Source of the DNA: an uncultured Blautia sp.
Lineage (GTDB): Bacteria > Bacillota > Clostridia > Lachnospirales > Lachnospiraceae
Direction: 5' to 3'
Length of the DNA stretch: 13,987 nt
Assembly: GCA_902476765.1 (NCBI GenBank)
Contig: CABSEJ010000084.1
Coordinates: 1 to 13,987, forward strand
Positions within the stretch are counted from its first letter, which is position 1; the number at the start of each line of letters is the position of its first letter. Position numbers and translations under genes: made by a program. The notes beneath the pieces are model-generated. The model saw nothing but the letters and a program-made list of their open reading frames with translations, did not search any database and was not told where the DNA came from. This document shows positions 1 through 6,200 of this stretch, piece by piece.

Positions 1-513
1 GGAGAGCAGCTGTCAGACCCGGACCATGTGGAAGCAGGAGGAAGGATTCAGGGGATGGGACTTCTTCCTATGGAAACTGTATTCCAGCAGTCAAAAACCA
101 GAACCCGGGTGAAAGGCTGTTTTTCTCAGCTTGAAGGAGCCTTTGAAATGCTTTCCGGGGTCAGTCTGGAAGGTTATGAAATTCATATGGGAGAGACGAA
201 GTTTGTAGGAGATGCAGGAGGACTTACCAGGATAGAAGATACTATACAGGGCAAGGCAAAAGCAGACGGAGCCTGGAAAGGAAATGTTTATGGTACCTAT
301 GTTCACGGAATTTTTGATAGGGAAGATGTGGCAAAAAAGGTGGCGGAGGCCATTGGAAGGAAAAAGGGATTGGATATGTCTCAGATAAAGGGAATGGATT
401 TTGCTGCTTTTAAGGAAACCCAGTATGATTTGCTGGCAGAGGGCCTGCGCAAACATCTGGATATGAAGAAAATATATGAAATTCTGGAAGCAGGTATTGA
501 AACATCCAAATGA
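1..513 (+). CDS. cobQ: Cobyric acid synthase (CobQ/CbiP), C-terminal part, 5' truncated by window edge
   Basis: The reading frame is open from base 1 to the TGA at 511-513, so about 170 C-terminal residues are visible. The family uses glutamine and ATP to amidate four carboxylates of adenosyl-cobyrinic acid a,c-diamide in the cytoplasm, giving cobyric acid. What is seen is the end of the class I glutamine amidotransferase domain: GMGLLP, a GYEIHMG motif, and YGTYVHGIFD, whose His (codon 304-306) fits the catalytic His. The nucleophilic Cys (usually in a GICGG motif) and the N-terminal ATP-binding domain should lie just upstream of the window. The residues at base 1 match those that normally follow that Cys motif closely. 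The next gene, cbiC, belongs to the same pathway and starts 22 bases after this stop, which supports the call. A GTG at base 28 is internal, not the start. Confidence 0.93.
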   Translation, partial: GEQLSDPDHVEAGGRIQGMGLLPMETVFQQSKTRTRVKGCFSQLEGAFEMLSGVSLEGYEIHMGETKFVGDAGGLTRIEDTIQGKAKADGAWKGNVYGTYVHGIFDREDVAKKVAEAIGRKKGLDMSQIKGMDFAAFKETQYDLLAEGLRKHLDMKKIYEILEAGIETSK

Positions 514-535
514 GAAGAAAGGCGGGAGAACAAGG

Positions 536-1183
536 ATGACAGAACTGGAAAAGATAGCGCCAAAGGATATAGAAACCAGAAGTTTTGAAATCATTACCAA
601 AGAGTTGGGAGACAAAAAGCTGATACCGGGTACGGAACTGATTGTAAAGCGATGTATCCACACAAGCGCAGATTTTGATTATGCGGATAATTTGTGCTTT
701 TCTCAAGGAGCAGTGGAGAAAGCTCTGAAGGCCATACGGGAAGGCGCCTGTATTGTGACAGATACCCAGATGGCTAAGGCAGGAATCAACAAAAGAGCCC
801 TGCAGAAGTACGGAGGCCAGGTTTACTGCTTTATGTCTGATGAAGATGTGGCAAAAAAGGCCAAAGAACTGGGCTGTACCAGAGCCGCTGTCAGTATGGA
901 CAAGGCGGCAAAACTCCAAAAGCCGGTAATCTTTGCCATAGGAAATGCTCCCACTGCCCTGGTTCGACTCTATGAACTGATACAAGAGAAAAAAATTTCG
1001 CCATATTGTATCATAGGGGTTCCGGTAGGCTTTGTAAATGTGGTACAATCTAAAGAAATGATTATGGATACTCAGGTTCCCTATATTGTAGCCAGGGGAA
1101 GAAAAGGCGGAAGCAACATTGCCGCATGTATCTGTAATGCATTATTGTACATGATAGATAATGAAAGAGATTACTGGAAGTAA
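536..1183 (+). CDS. cbiC: Cobalt-precorrin-8 / precorrin-8X methylmutase
   Basis: Catalyses the 1,5-sigmatropic shift of the C-11 methyl group to C-12, turning (cobalt-)precorrin-8 into (cobyrinate) hydrogenobyrinate. The 215-residue length is normal for the family. Visible signatures are RCIHTSADFDYADNL (residues 39-53), with His42 at the place of the active-site His of CobH/CbiC; AIGNAPTAL (134-142); IGVPVGFVN (160-168); and GRKGGS (188-193). I chose the ATG at 536 because GGCGGGAG (521-528) sits 7 bases before it. An in-frame ATG at 476 would add 20 residues with no family resemblance and overlap cobQ by 38 bases. The gene follows cobQ in an operon-like arrangement. The anaerobic CbiC name is chosen because the context looks clostridial; the cobalt-early route cannot be proved from this gene alone. 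Confidence 0.94.
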   Translation: MTELEKIAPKDIETRSFEIITKELGDKKLIPGTELIVKRCIHTSADFDYADNLCFSQGAVEKALKAIREGACIVTDTQMAKAGINKRALQKYGGQVYCFMSDEDVAKKAKELGCTRAAVSMDKAAKLQKPVIFAIGNAPTALVRLYELIQEKKISPYCIIGVPVGFVNVVQSKEMIMDTQVPYIVARGRKGGSNIAACICNALLYMIDNERDYWK

Positions 1184-1203
1184 GATTCCGGAAAGGTTTA
1201 CTT

Positions 1204-2643
1204 ATGAAATGTGAGAGATGCGGGAAAGAGCTTTCGGATATTGATTTGTATTGCAGCCGCTGCGGAAAAGCAGTGTTTCCCCAATATATGGACGATGAGG
1301 ATGTGTGGGCCTTCTACAAATCTGATGCAGAGCTTCAGAAAATTCTGGAAGAAGAAAGAGAGCTGCCGGATGGCCGGGAATCCGCCCGGCAGGAAGGCAG
1401 CCCCTTAGACAGTCAGAAAAATACGCAAGAAAATATCCAAGAAAACAGCTTGGATGACAGCCAGGTAAGTTATCAGGAATATGGGCAGGAGCTCAGTCAG
1501 GAGCATAATGAGGGGGACGTCCAAGAGAATAGTTTGGAAAACACTCCGGAAAGTACCCTGGAAGAAAATCAGGCATCTGCTGGATTTGAAGAGGCAGAAG
1601 GCCAACGCCCCATTGACGCAGAGGTGGATGATAGACAGAAATTCCAGGAAGAGCAGATGCCTGATGAGCCGTCCTATGAACCTGAGTCAGGGGAAGAAGG
1701 ACAGGAAGATTCCCCTCAGCCGGAAGATGCAGAGGAGGATATGATTCCCCGGGAACCAGATGCAGAGGAAGTTCCACAGGAACCGGAAGCTGAAGAAAGA
1801 GACTGGACGGAAACGAAGAATTTCCAGGAAGACGAGATGGGAGAAACCCGGGAAATTCCAGTGACAAAAAGTGACAGTGAAGAAAATCCGGTTCTTGAAG
1901 TTAGAGATGCCATGGGTGAGGATAGGGATGAAGACCAGGATGAGGAGGACAGTGACGATGAGGATGAAGAAGAGATAATCCTCTCTCCTCAGCAGAAGAG
2001 AGCCAGAAGATATACGGCTTTATTAGCAACAGTCTTTCTGCTTCTCTGTCTGGCTGTAGGCATTTTTCTGGGAATCCGCCATATGAAGGATATGGACAGA
2101 ATGGAAAAGGAATATTATGAAAATCTGGAGAAGCAGCAGGATAGTAAAAAGGCTTCCCCGGCAGAAGAGGGATATTCCTTAAAGTTAACAGAAGAGACAG
2201 ACATAAGCCAATACCAGAAAATCACACCTACAGGAGCAGAAGCAGACTCCCAGAAAGAATCCGGGGAAGAAGGATATGGGGCAGAAAAGGCCATAGACGG
2301 AGACCAGACTACCTCCTGGCAGGAGGGAGAAGAGGGAACCGGAGAAGGGAAAAGCATAAAAATAAATCTGGATGGAGCCCATGCAGTCCGCTGTCTTGTA
2401 TTGAACTTGGGAAACTGGAGAAGTGATGAGCTTTGGAAGTACAATGCCCGCCCAAAAACTCTGACCATACAGATTGGGGAACAGTTCCAGAAGAATGTGG
2501 AATTTACAGATGAAAAGACCAGTTTTTGCCTGGTTTTGGAGGAGCCTGCAGAGGCGTCCTTTGTATCCCTTACTATTCAGGAATCCTATCCCGGAGAACG
2601 GTGGGAGGATAACTGTATTTCAGAGGTAGAAATTTATGAGTAG
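1204..2643 (+). CDS. Zinc-ribbon, acidic-linker, single-TM protein with C-terminal discoidin-like (NADase-type glycan-binding) domain
   Basis: A 479-residue protein of clear modular build but unknown role. Residues 1-24 form a zinc ribbon (CERC and CSRC pairs; Cys3, 6, 17, 20). Residues 45-260 are a low-complexity, strongly acidic linker rich in Glu, Gln, Asp and Pro, with QEN/QEL repeats (75-110) and DAEE/EAEE repeats (175-198). Residues 271-291 are one transmembrane helix preceded by a basic KRARRY stretch, so the zinc ribbon and linker should be cytoplasmic (positive-inside rule) and the C-terminus outside. Residues about 334-479 resemble the discoidin-like, NADase-type glycan-binding domain often joined to zinc ribbons in Clostridia (AEKAIDGDQTTSW, residues 360-372, and the KYNARPKTL stretch, residues 412-420). 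GGAAAGG (1190-1196) lies 7 bases before the ATG, 20 bases after cbiC. Ligand and function are not known to me. Confidence 0.82.
   Translation: MKCERCGKELSDIDLYCSRCGKAVFPQYMDDEDVWAFYKSDAELQKILEEERELPDGRESARQEGSPLDSQKNTQENIQENSLDDSQVSYQEYGQELSQEHNEGDVQENSLENTPESTLEENQASAGFEEAEGQRPIDAEVDDRQKFQEEQMPDEPSYEPESGEEGQEDSPQPEDAEEDMIPREPDAEEVPQEPEAEERDWTETKNFQEDEMGETREIPVTKSDSEENPVLEVRDAMGEDRDEDQDEEDSDDEDEEEIILSPQQKRARRYTALLATVFLLLCLAVGIFLGIRHMKDMDRMEKEYYENLEKQQDSKKASPAEEGYSLKLTEETDISQYQKITPTGAEADSQKESGEEGYGAEKAIDGDQTTSWQEGEEGTGEGKSIKINLDGAHAVRCLVLNLGNWRSDELWKYNARPKTLTIQIGEQFQKNVEFTDEKTSFCLVLEEPAEASFVSLTIQESYPGERWEDNCISEVEIYE
1436..1538 (+). repeat. Imperfect 19-base direct repeat within the acidic linker region
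   Basis: TCCAAGAAAACAGCTTGGA at 1436-1454 recurs at 1520-1538 with three transitions. Both copies encode a QENSL core. The first copy is also a dyad (TCCAAG / CTTGGA with a 7-base loop). The feature spans both copies and the 65 bases between them. It probably reflects expansion of a low-complexity linker rather than a regulatory site. Confidence 0.6.
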
Positions 2644-3418
2644 ATATTATCCGGTAAAAAATAGTAGAACAAATGAAAAAGTAAAGCGCTTTTTTTCAGA
2701 GAAAAAGGACACTCTGGTTCTCTCCTGTCTGGAGGGAACCATGGGGTGTGTTTACACGGACCATTTACAGTCTCCCAAAACTGCTCTTGCAATTTTGGGG
2801 GATTTTTGTTTCCCTGCAGGAGAGGCAGATTTGGAGGGAGCCTTATTTTGGCCGGGATGCTATGGAAAGAAATTCGGAATTATAGTACCTCCTGACCGGG
2901 AATGGGAGCTGTGTATCCGGCAGGCTTATGGGGAAAAGGCCCGGGAGATTACCAGGTATGCCCTGAAAAAGGAAAAGCATGTATGGGATTTGGATAAATT
3001 GGCATTGGCAGTAAAAAGCCTGCCATCTCCCTATAAAGTGCAAAAAATAGACAGGGAAATTTACCAGTATGCCAAAGAAAATACCTGGTGCCAAGACTGG
3101 GTAAGCCAGTTTGAAAACTATGAGGCTTTCCGGGACCATGGACTGGGAGTGGCGATTACCTTGGAGGGGATACCAGTGGCCGGAGCTTCCTCCTATTCTT
3201 ATTACGGGGAAGGTATTGAAATTGAAATAGATACCCACCCAAAATATAGGAGAAAAGGACTGGCCTATAGAGCGGCCGCCGCCCTGATTTTGGAATGTGA
3301 AAAGCTAGGGCTGTATCCCAGCTGGGACGCTCACAACAAAGCATCTTTAAGTCTGGCCCAAAAGCTGGGGTATCATTTGGATGAACCCTATAAGGCCTAC
3401 GAGATAGAGATAAAGTAA
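2636..3418 (+). CDS. GNAT-family N-acetyltransferase (two-part, about 260 residues)
   Basis: A predicted acetyl-CoA-dependent acyltransferase with unknown substrate. The C-terminal half carries the GNAT core: a beta strand ending IEIDTHP (196-202), the pyrophosphate-binding loop RRKGLA (205-210), and WDAHNKASLSLAQKLGY (230-246), the usual Asn-Ser helix before the last strands. The N-terminal 130 residues (LEGTMGCVYTD, LAILGDFCF) resemble the non-catalytic GNAT-like half of the clostridial 'GNAT acetyltransferase' family typed by Pfam PF12746. The ATG at 2636 overlaps the end of the upstream gene by 8 bases (ATGAGTAG), and a GAGG at 2623-2626 gives a reasonable ribosome site, so translation is probably coupled. 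It could modify a small molecule or a protein; its link to cobalamin genes is positional only. Confidence 0.83.
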   Translation: MSRYYPVKNSRTNEKVKRFFSEKKDTLVLSCLEGTMGCVYTDHLQSPKTALAILGDFCFPAGEADLEGALFWPGCYGKKFGIIVPPDREWELCIRQAYGEKAREITRYALKKEKHVWDLDKLALAVKSLPSPYKVQKIDREIYQYAKENTWCQDWVSQFENYEAFRDHGLGVAITLEGIPVAGASSYSYYGEGIEIEIDTHPKYRRKGLAYRAAAALILECEKLGLYPSWDAHNKASLSLAQKLGYHLDEPYKAYEIEIK

Positions 3419-3534
3419 GAAAACCTGGCAATTCCAGGCAGGATAAAATTAGATACAAGACCAGTAGAAAAAAGAAAGAACAACAGAAAAACAGGCGGAA
3501 ATTTTGGAAAATCATAGGGAATACTAAGGCGGAA

Positions 3535-3543
3535 TGGTATAAT
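3535..3543 (+). promoter_or_regulatory. Extended -10 promoter for the NUDIX gene
   Basis: TGGTATAAT is a full TGn extension plus a perfect TATAAT. No good -35 is present at 17 bases (TAGGGA), as is common for extended -10 promoters. Transcription would start near 3550, giving a leader of about 31 bases that contains the AGAGG site at 3569-3573. The box includes the ATG at 3542, which argues against that codon as the translation start. Confidence 0.55.
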
Positions 3544-3580
3544 GGGAGAAAGCAAATCAGAAAAATATAGAGGTAAAGTT

Positions 3581-4204
3581 ATGAAAAATGAGGATAAAAA
3601 ATGGCTGGATTGGGCAATAGAGCTTCAAAGTCTTGCCCAGGCGGGTCTGACCTATGGAAAAGATGCTTATGACAGGGAAAGGTATCAACGGATTCGGGAA
3701 ATTTCAGCGGAGATTCTGGCCTGTAAAACAGACATACCTGTTGAAAAAGTGAAAGACTTGTTTTGTAATGAAACAGGGTACCAGACGCCAAAGCTGGACA
3801 CAAGGGCAGCTATTTTTAACAAGGGGAAAATACTTTTGGTGAGAGAAAATAACGGTACATGGTCGCTGCCTGGAGGATGGGTAGATGTAAATTTGTCTGT
3901 GAAAGAAAATACCATAAAAGAAGTAAAGGAAGAGGCGGGACTGGATGTAAGAACAGAAAAAATCATTGCTGTTCAGGACCGGGCAAAACATAACCTGCCT
4001 GTATATGCCTATGGGGTGTGTAAGATTTTTGTTCTTTGCTCTGTGATTGGCGGCGCTTTTGAACCCAATATAGAAACAACAGAATACCGTTATTTTAGCA
4101 AAGATAATCTGCCCCAGTTAGCAGGAGAAAAGAATAATGAGGAGCAAATTAAAATGTGCTTTGAAGCATATGAAAATAAAAACTGGACTCCCATATTAGA
4201 GTAA
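3581..4204 (+). CDS. NUDIX hydrolase with NUDIX_N-type N-terminal domain
   Basis: A 207-residue predicted pyrophosphohydrolase of nucleoside-diphosphate-linked compounds. The N-terminal 65 residues (WLDWAIELQSLAQAGLTYGK, 8-27; DRERYQRIREISAEIL, 31-46) match the helical domain found before NUDIX folds in the family once described as hydrolases of X-linked nucleoside diphosphates (Pfam NUDIX_N). The NUDIX box runs about 99-121 (GGWVDVN...KEVKEEAGL). The consensus first Glu is Leu105 and the consensus Arg is Lys113; the metal-binding EVKEE part is intact. I recall similar changes in relatives, so I do not read this as inactivation. I chose ATG 3581 because AGAGG lies 7 bases before it, family members start close to WLDWA, and the other ATG (3542) is inside a TATAAT box. 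It seems separately transcribed from the GNAT gene. Confidence 0.88.
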   Translation: MKNEDKKWLDWAIELQSLAQAGLTYGKDAYDRERYQRIREISAEILACKTDIPVEKVKDLFCNETGYQTPKLDTRAAIFNKGKILLVRENNGTWSLPGGWVDVNLSVKENTIKEVKEEAGLDVRTEKIIAVQDRAKHNLPVYAYGVCKIFVLCSVIGGAFEPNIETTEYRYFSKDNLPQLAGEKNNEEQIKMCFEAYENKNWTPILE

Positions 4205-4294
4205 AGAGGGATGTTGATTTGACTAGCCGTAGTCCGGTTTATTACTCACTATCTTTAGCGAAAAGGAATCGTATAATTACTCTATAAGTAAGGC

Positions 4295-4326
4295 AAGGAA
4301 CTGCTCAAAACAAGTAGTTCCTTTTT
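4295..4326 (+). terminator. Rho-independent terminator
   Basis: AAGGAACTGCT (4295-4305) pairs with AGTAGTTCCTT (4313-4323) over 11 positions with one G-U pair, around the loop CAAAACA, and runs into TTTTT. It lies about 90 bases after the NUDIX stop and can end that transcript. Confidence 0.75.
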
Positions 4327-4397
4327 ATATCTCCTAGTATGGAGATTGTGGATAAGGAAATCATCTACACTTAACATATTGTAACGCATATAGCAGT

Positions 4398-4442
4398 AAA
4401 ATCGTGGCGGATAGAGATAAATTCTTTATCCTCCACGATTTT
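4398..4442. terminator. Long hairpin, likely bidirectional terminator
   Basis: Arms of 19 bases (4398-4416 and 4424-4442) pair with one mismatch and one G-U around the loop ATAAATT. The outer part is AAAATCGTGG / CCACGATTTT, so each strand has a U-run at the 3' foot of the stem. It would insulate the following cassette from upstream reading and vice versa. Confidence 0.7.
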
Positions 4443-4562
4443 ATACTTTTTGAGCTGCCTAAATAAAGCGTTTTTGCTGTCAAAAAGCGTTATATTGTTT
4501 AATATCTTCCTCTGTTGTAAACAGCAGATAAGGTATATGTGGTTTGCTCATTTAGTGGCATT

Positions 4563-4591
4563 TTAACACTCAATTTTGTACCTCTTACAAT
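4563..4591 (+). promoter_or_regulatory. Candidate promoter of the LytTR/DUF3021 cassette
   Basis: TTAACA (4563-4568) and TACAAT (4586-4591) are separated by 17 bases; each is one base off consensus. The predicted start is near 4598, about 47 bases before the ATG at 4645. A nested dyad overlaps the -10: CTCAATT (4569-4575) with AATTGAG (4597-4603), and inside it TTGTA (4576-4580) with TACAA (4586-4590), a possible operator. Confidence 0.5.
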
Positions 4592-4644
4592 AAAGCAATT
4601 GAGAAAATAATACCAATGATTATAATAATCAAAGGAGGTGCCAT

Positions 4645-4943
4645 ATGGATATTCAGATTATTGAACACATAAAAGAAACATTAAGCGTAATTATTCAGTG
4701 CAAACATTTCTATACACGCAGGAAGATGTTATGGAAATCAAACAAAGGTTATATGAACTAGAGGAAATTTTATCCGATAAAGACTTTGTACGAATTTCAA
4801 AGTCACTTATCGTAAACATAAATAAAATCCGCTCCCTAAAACCAGAGTTAAATCGCACCATTTTAGTAACATTGTGTAATGGAGAGTTATTATATATTTC
4901 AAGAAAATATGTACCGTTTGTACGGAAACTATTATCAATATAG
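4645..4943 (+). pseudogene. LytTR-family DNA-binding regulator, internally deleted and frame-broken
   Basis: A strong site AAAGGAGGTG (4631-4640) precedes the ATG at 4645. That frame gives MDIQIIEHIKETLSVIIQC, like the usual first residues of small stand-alone LytTR regulators, then runs off into unrelated residues and stops at 4759-4761. In a different frame, from the codon at 4698 to the TAG at 4941-4943, lies a clean LytTR DNA-binding domain: YELEEIL, FVRISKSLIVNINKI, LNRTILVTLCNGE, YISRKYVPFVRKLL. Intact relatives have about 150 residues, so roughly 50-60 residues between the two parts appear lost, with a frame change near 4698-4710. A remnant of 81 residues (GTG 4698) or 70 residues (ATG 4731) could still be made and might bind DNA. 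The partner gene DUF3021 follows directly, as in intact LytTR-DUF3021 pairs. The deletion is inferred from family knowledge. Confidence 0.72.
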
Positions 4944-4953
4944 GAGGATAGGA

Positions 4954-5418
4954 ATGAAAAATAACAAAAATATCATAAAATTTTTCGTTTGGATGAGAAA
5001 TGGGATTGCCTTCTGTACGACATGGCTTCTTATCATCTGGATAGCATACTGCCATATTTCCAATCAACAACAAATTTCAGTAAGTATGTTAACTCAACTA
5101 CTGTTTTTTGTGATTGGTGGCGTGTGGATTTTTAATATTCTTTTTACAAAAGTTTTTATTAAGAATTGGACTTTCACAAAAAGATTAACCTGCTTTATGG
5201 TATTGTTTAGCTTATATGAGTGTCTAAACTTCTATTGGATTGGATTTTTCAGCGGTATAGGAACATTTATTCAATGGTTAACTTTTATTGGAATTATATG
5301 TGTTCTTTATTTTATTTGTATTGGTATATACCAGTGGTATAGCAATAAGCAAGGAGAAATTTATACCCAAGCCTTGATGAAGTATCAACAGCAGAGGAGA
5401 AAAGCAAATGGAAAATAG
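4954..5418 (+). CDS. DUF3021-like membrane protein (partner of LytTR regulators)
   Basis: A 154-residue membrane protein with about four helices (roughly residues 16-33, 46-66, 78-96, 104-126) and a basic, Gln-rich cytoplasmic tail. Size, topology and position directly after a LytTR gene match the DUF3021 family, usually found beside small LytTR regulators and thought to restrain them or sense at the membrane; the mechanism is not well established. Start chosen at ATG 4954, where AGGAGG (4942-4947, overlapping the LytTR stop) is 6 bases upstream. The longer frame from 4879 lies inside the LytTR domain. This is the one gene of the island that looks intact, yet its presumed regulator partner is broken. 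It overlaps the next gene by 11 bases. AT-rich codon use sets it apart from genes outside the island. Confidence 0.72.
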   Translation: MKNNKNIIKFFVWMRNGIAFCTTWLLIIWIAYCHISNQQQISVSMLTQLLFFVIGGVWIFNILFTKVFIKNWTFTKRLTCFMVLFSLYECLNFYWIGFFSGIGTFIQWLTFIGIICVLYFICIGIYQWYSNKQGEIYTQALMKYQQQRRKANGK

Positions 5419-5871
5419 AAAAGAGTTAGTATCAACATTGCAAGAACTGAGAGAAGATAATATAAGAAAACAAAAAAGAGGATTCCATTTTATTGCTGCT
5501 TCTGTTTTCGTTTGGGTAGCAGTCTTAGGTATCCATATATCCTCATTGCCGATTATGGCAAAAAACTTATTCACCTTTTGCTGTTCAACACCATTAGTGC
5601 CATTGGCTTTTTTATTCTCGAAAATTTTGAAGATTGATTTTCAAAATAAAGAAAATCCACTTTCAAGATTGGGGCTGCTTATTTCACTTAATCAAATGAT
5701 TTATATATTGATTGCTATGTTTTTTCTGTATTGATACCGATTAATGTATTATTGCTTGGAATATATGCTCCCACATTTTTTATAGCAGTATTTATGCTTA
5801 TCACAGAGATAATTTTTGGTATTTTACTGATTATTGAAAATAAGAAGGTTGAGTGTTATGAAACAAATTAA
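5408..5871 (+). pseudogene. DUF7010-like membrane protein, truncated by internal deletion/frameshift
   Basis: The ATG at 5408 (AGAGGAG at 5394-5400) opens 108 residues ending at TGA 5732-5734. The start (ENRKELVSTLQELREDNI, then helices about 26-44, 52-71 and 88-108, with an LAFLFSKILKIDFQNKENP loop) resembles the DUF7010 family as I know it, normally about 180-190 residues. Just past the stop, in another frame (about 5716-5871), a further hydrophobic stretch (VLLLGIYAPTFF, then ITEIIFGILLIIENKK) looks like the last helices of the same kind of protein. The simplest reading is one gene that lost about 30-40 internal residues and its frame near 5725-5735. The alternative is that 108 residues are the whole product and the rest is a fragment of another membrane gene. 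The family label is moderately sure; the deletion is inferred. Confidence 0.55.
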
Positions 5872-6121
5872 AGCAGAATGGGTACTTTAACGCAGAGCAA
5901 ACGGCGTGATATGGAATTGTGGCTGCACCGGATAAGTGGTATAATGGCGATATTGAAAGGCAATAAAAAAAGATGGTATTTTATACCTTTGCCCTCAAAA
6001 ATGGGCTTCTATTGCGTAACACAGCCATTGAAAACGGGATAACCGCTCTGTTTTAAAGGAAGGGGAGGCGCTTATTGCGGACCATCCTACCCAGGCTGGG
6101 TATGTTGCCTTCTATAAGTAG
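5858..6121 (+). pseudogene. Small decayed gene with an in-frame stop and several frameshifts, family not recognised
   Basis: An ATG at 5858 with AAGAAGG upstream starts MKQIKAEWVL and stops. Reading on across frames gives consecutive protein-like pieces: NAEQTA then TGA (5907-5909, where TGG would fit) then YGIVAAPDKWYNGDIE (frame of 5910); KAIKKDGILYLCPQKWASIA (frame of 5957); NTAIENGITAL (frame of 6018); and KEGEALIADHPTQAGYVAFYK to TAG 6119-6121, starting at 6056. Joined, these would be one protein of about 87 residues broken by one nonsense change and at least three small indels. I do not recognise the family. The continuity of the pieces, each starting where the last ends, supports one decayed gene rather than chance frames. 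Confidence 0.5.
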
Positions 6122-6130
6122 TCTGAAATG

Positions 6131-6161
6131 TTGACGGTTATGCTGTGACAAAAGCTAAAAT
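6131..6161 (+). promoter_or_regulatory. Weak candidate promoter for the second NUDIX gene
   Basis: TTGACG (6131-6136) and TAAAAT (6156-6161) with a 19-base spacer, longer than ideal. It is the best candidate between the decayed gene and the ATG at 6201. Confidence 0.3.
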
Positions 6162-6200
6162 TATGAAATGAAAGAATTTATTTTGAAGAGGTAAAAGAGG

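Larger units (their letters stand above)
4205..4644. other. 440-base non-coding leader of the AT-rich island
   Basis: No open frame of interest on either strand. It holds two hairpin terminators (4295-4326 and 4398-4442), a pair of identical 8-base words AAAGCGTT at 4465-4472 and 4484-4491 (19 bases start to start), and a candidate promoter with dyad symmetry at 4563-4603. Base composition shifts here from the fairly balanced upstream genes to clearly AT-rich DNA, which continues to about 5870. The left edge of the presumed acquired segment is therefore probably just after 4204; no attachment-site repeat or IS end was recognised. Confidence 0.5.

Noticed and set aside
410..1048. Long minus-strand open frame opposite cbiC
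   Set aside because: It mirrors the cbiC codon pattern, has no ribosome site or recognisable domain, and the plus-strand gene is certain.
3424..3438. Small hairpin CCTGG-CAATT-CCAGG after the first GNAT gene
   Set aside because: Only five pairs and no T tract follows; too weak to call a terminator.
4218..4277. TTGACT and TATAAT words after the first NUDIX gene
   Set aside because: They are 47 bases apart, so they cannot form one promoter, and each lacks a partner at about 17 bases; any transcript would meet the terminator at 4295.
4205..4644. Riboswitch (for example cobalamin) before the LytTR cassette or near the B12 genes
   Set aside because: No conserved cobalamin-box-like core was seen here, and the upstream side of the B12 operon lies outside the window.
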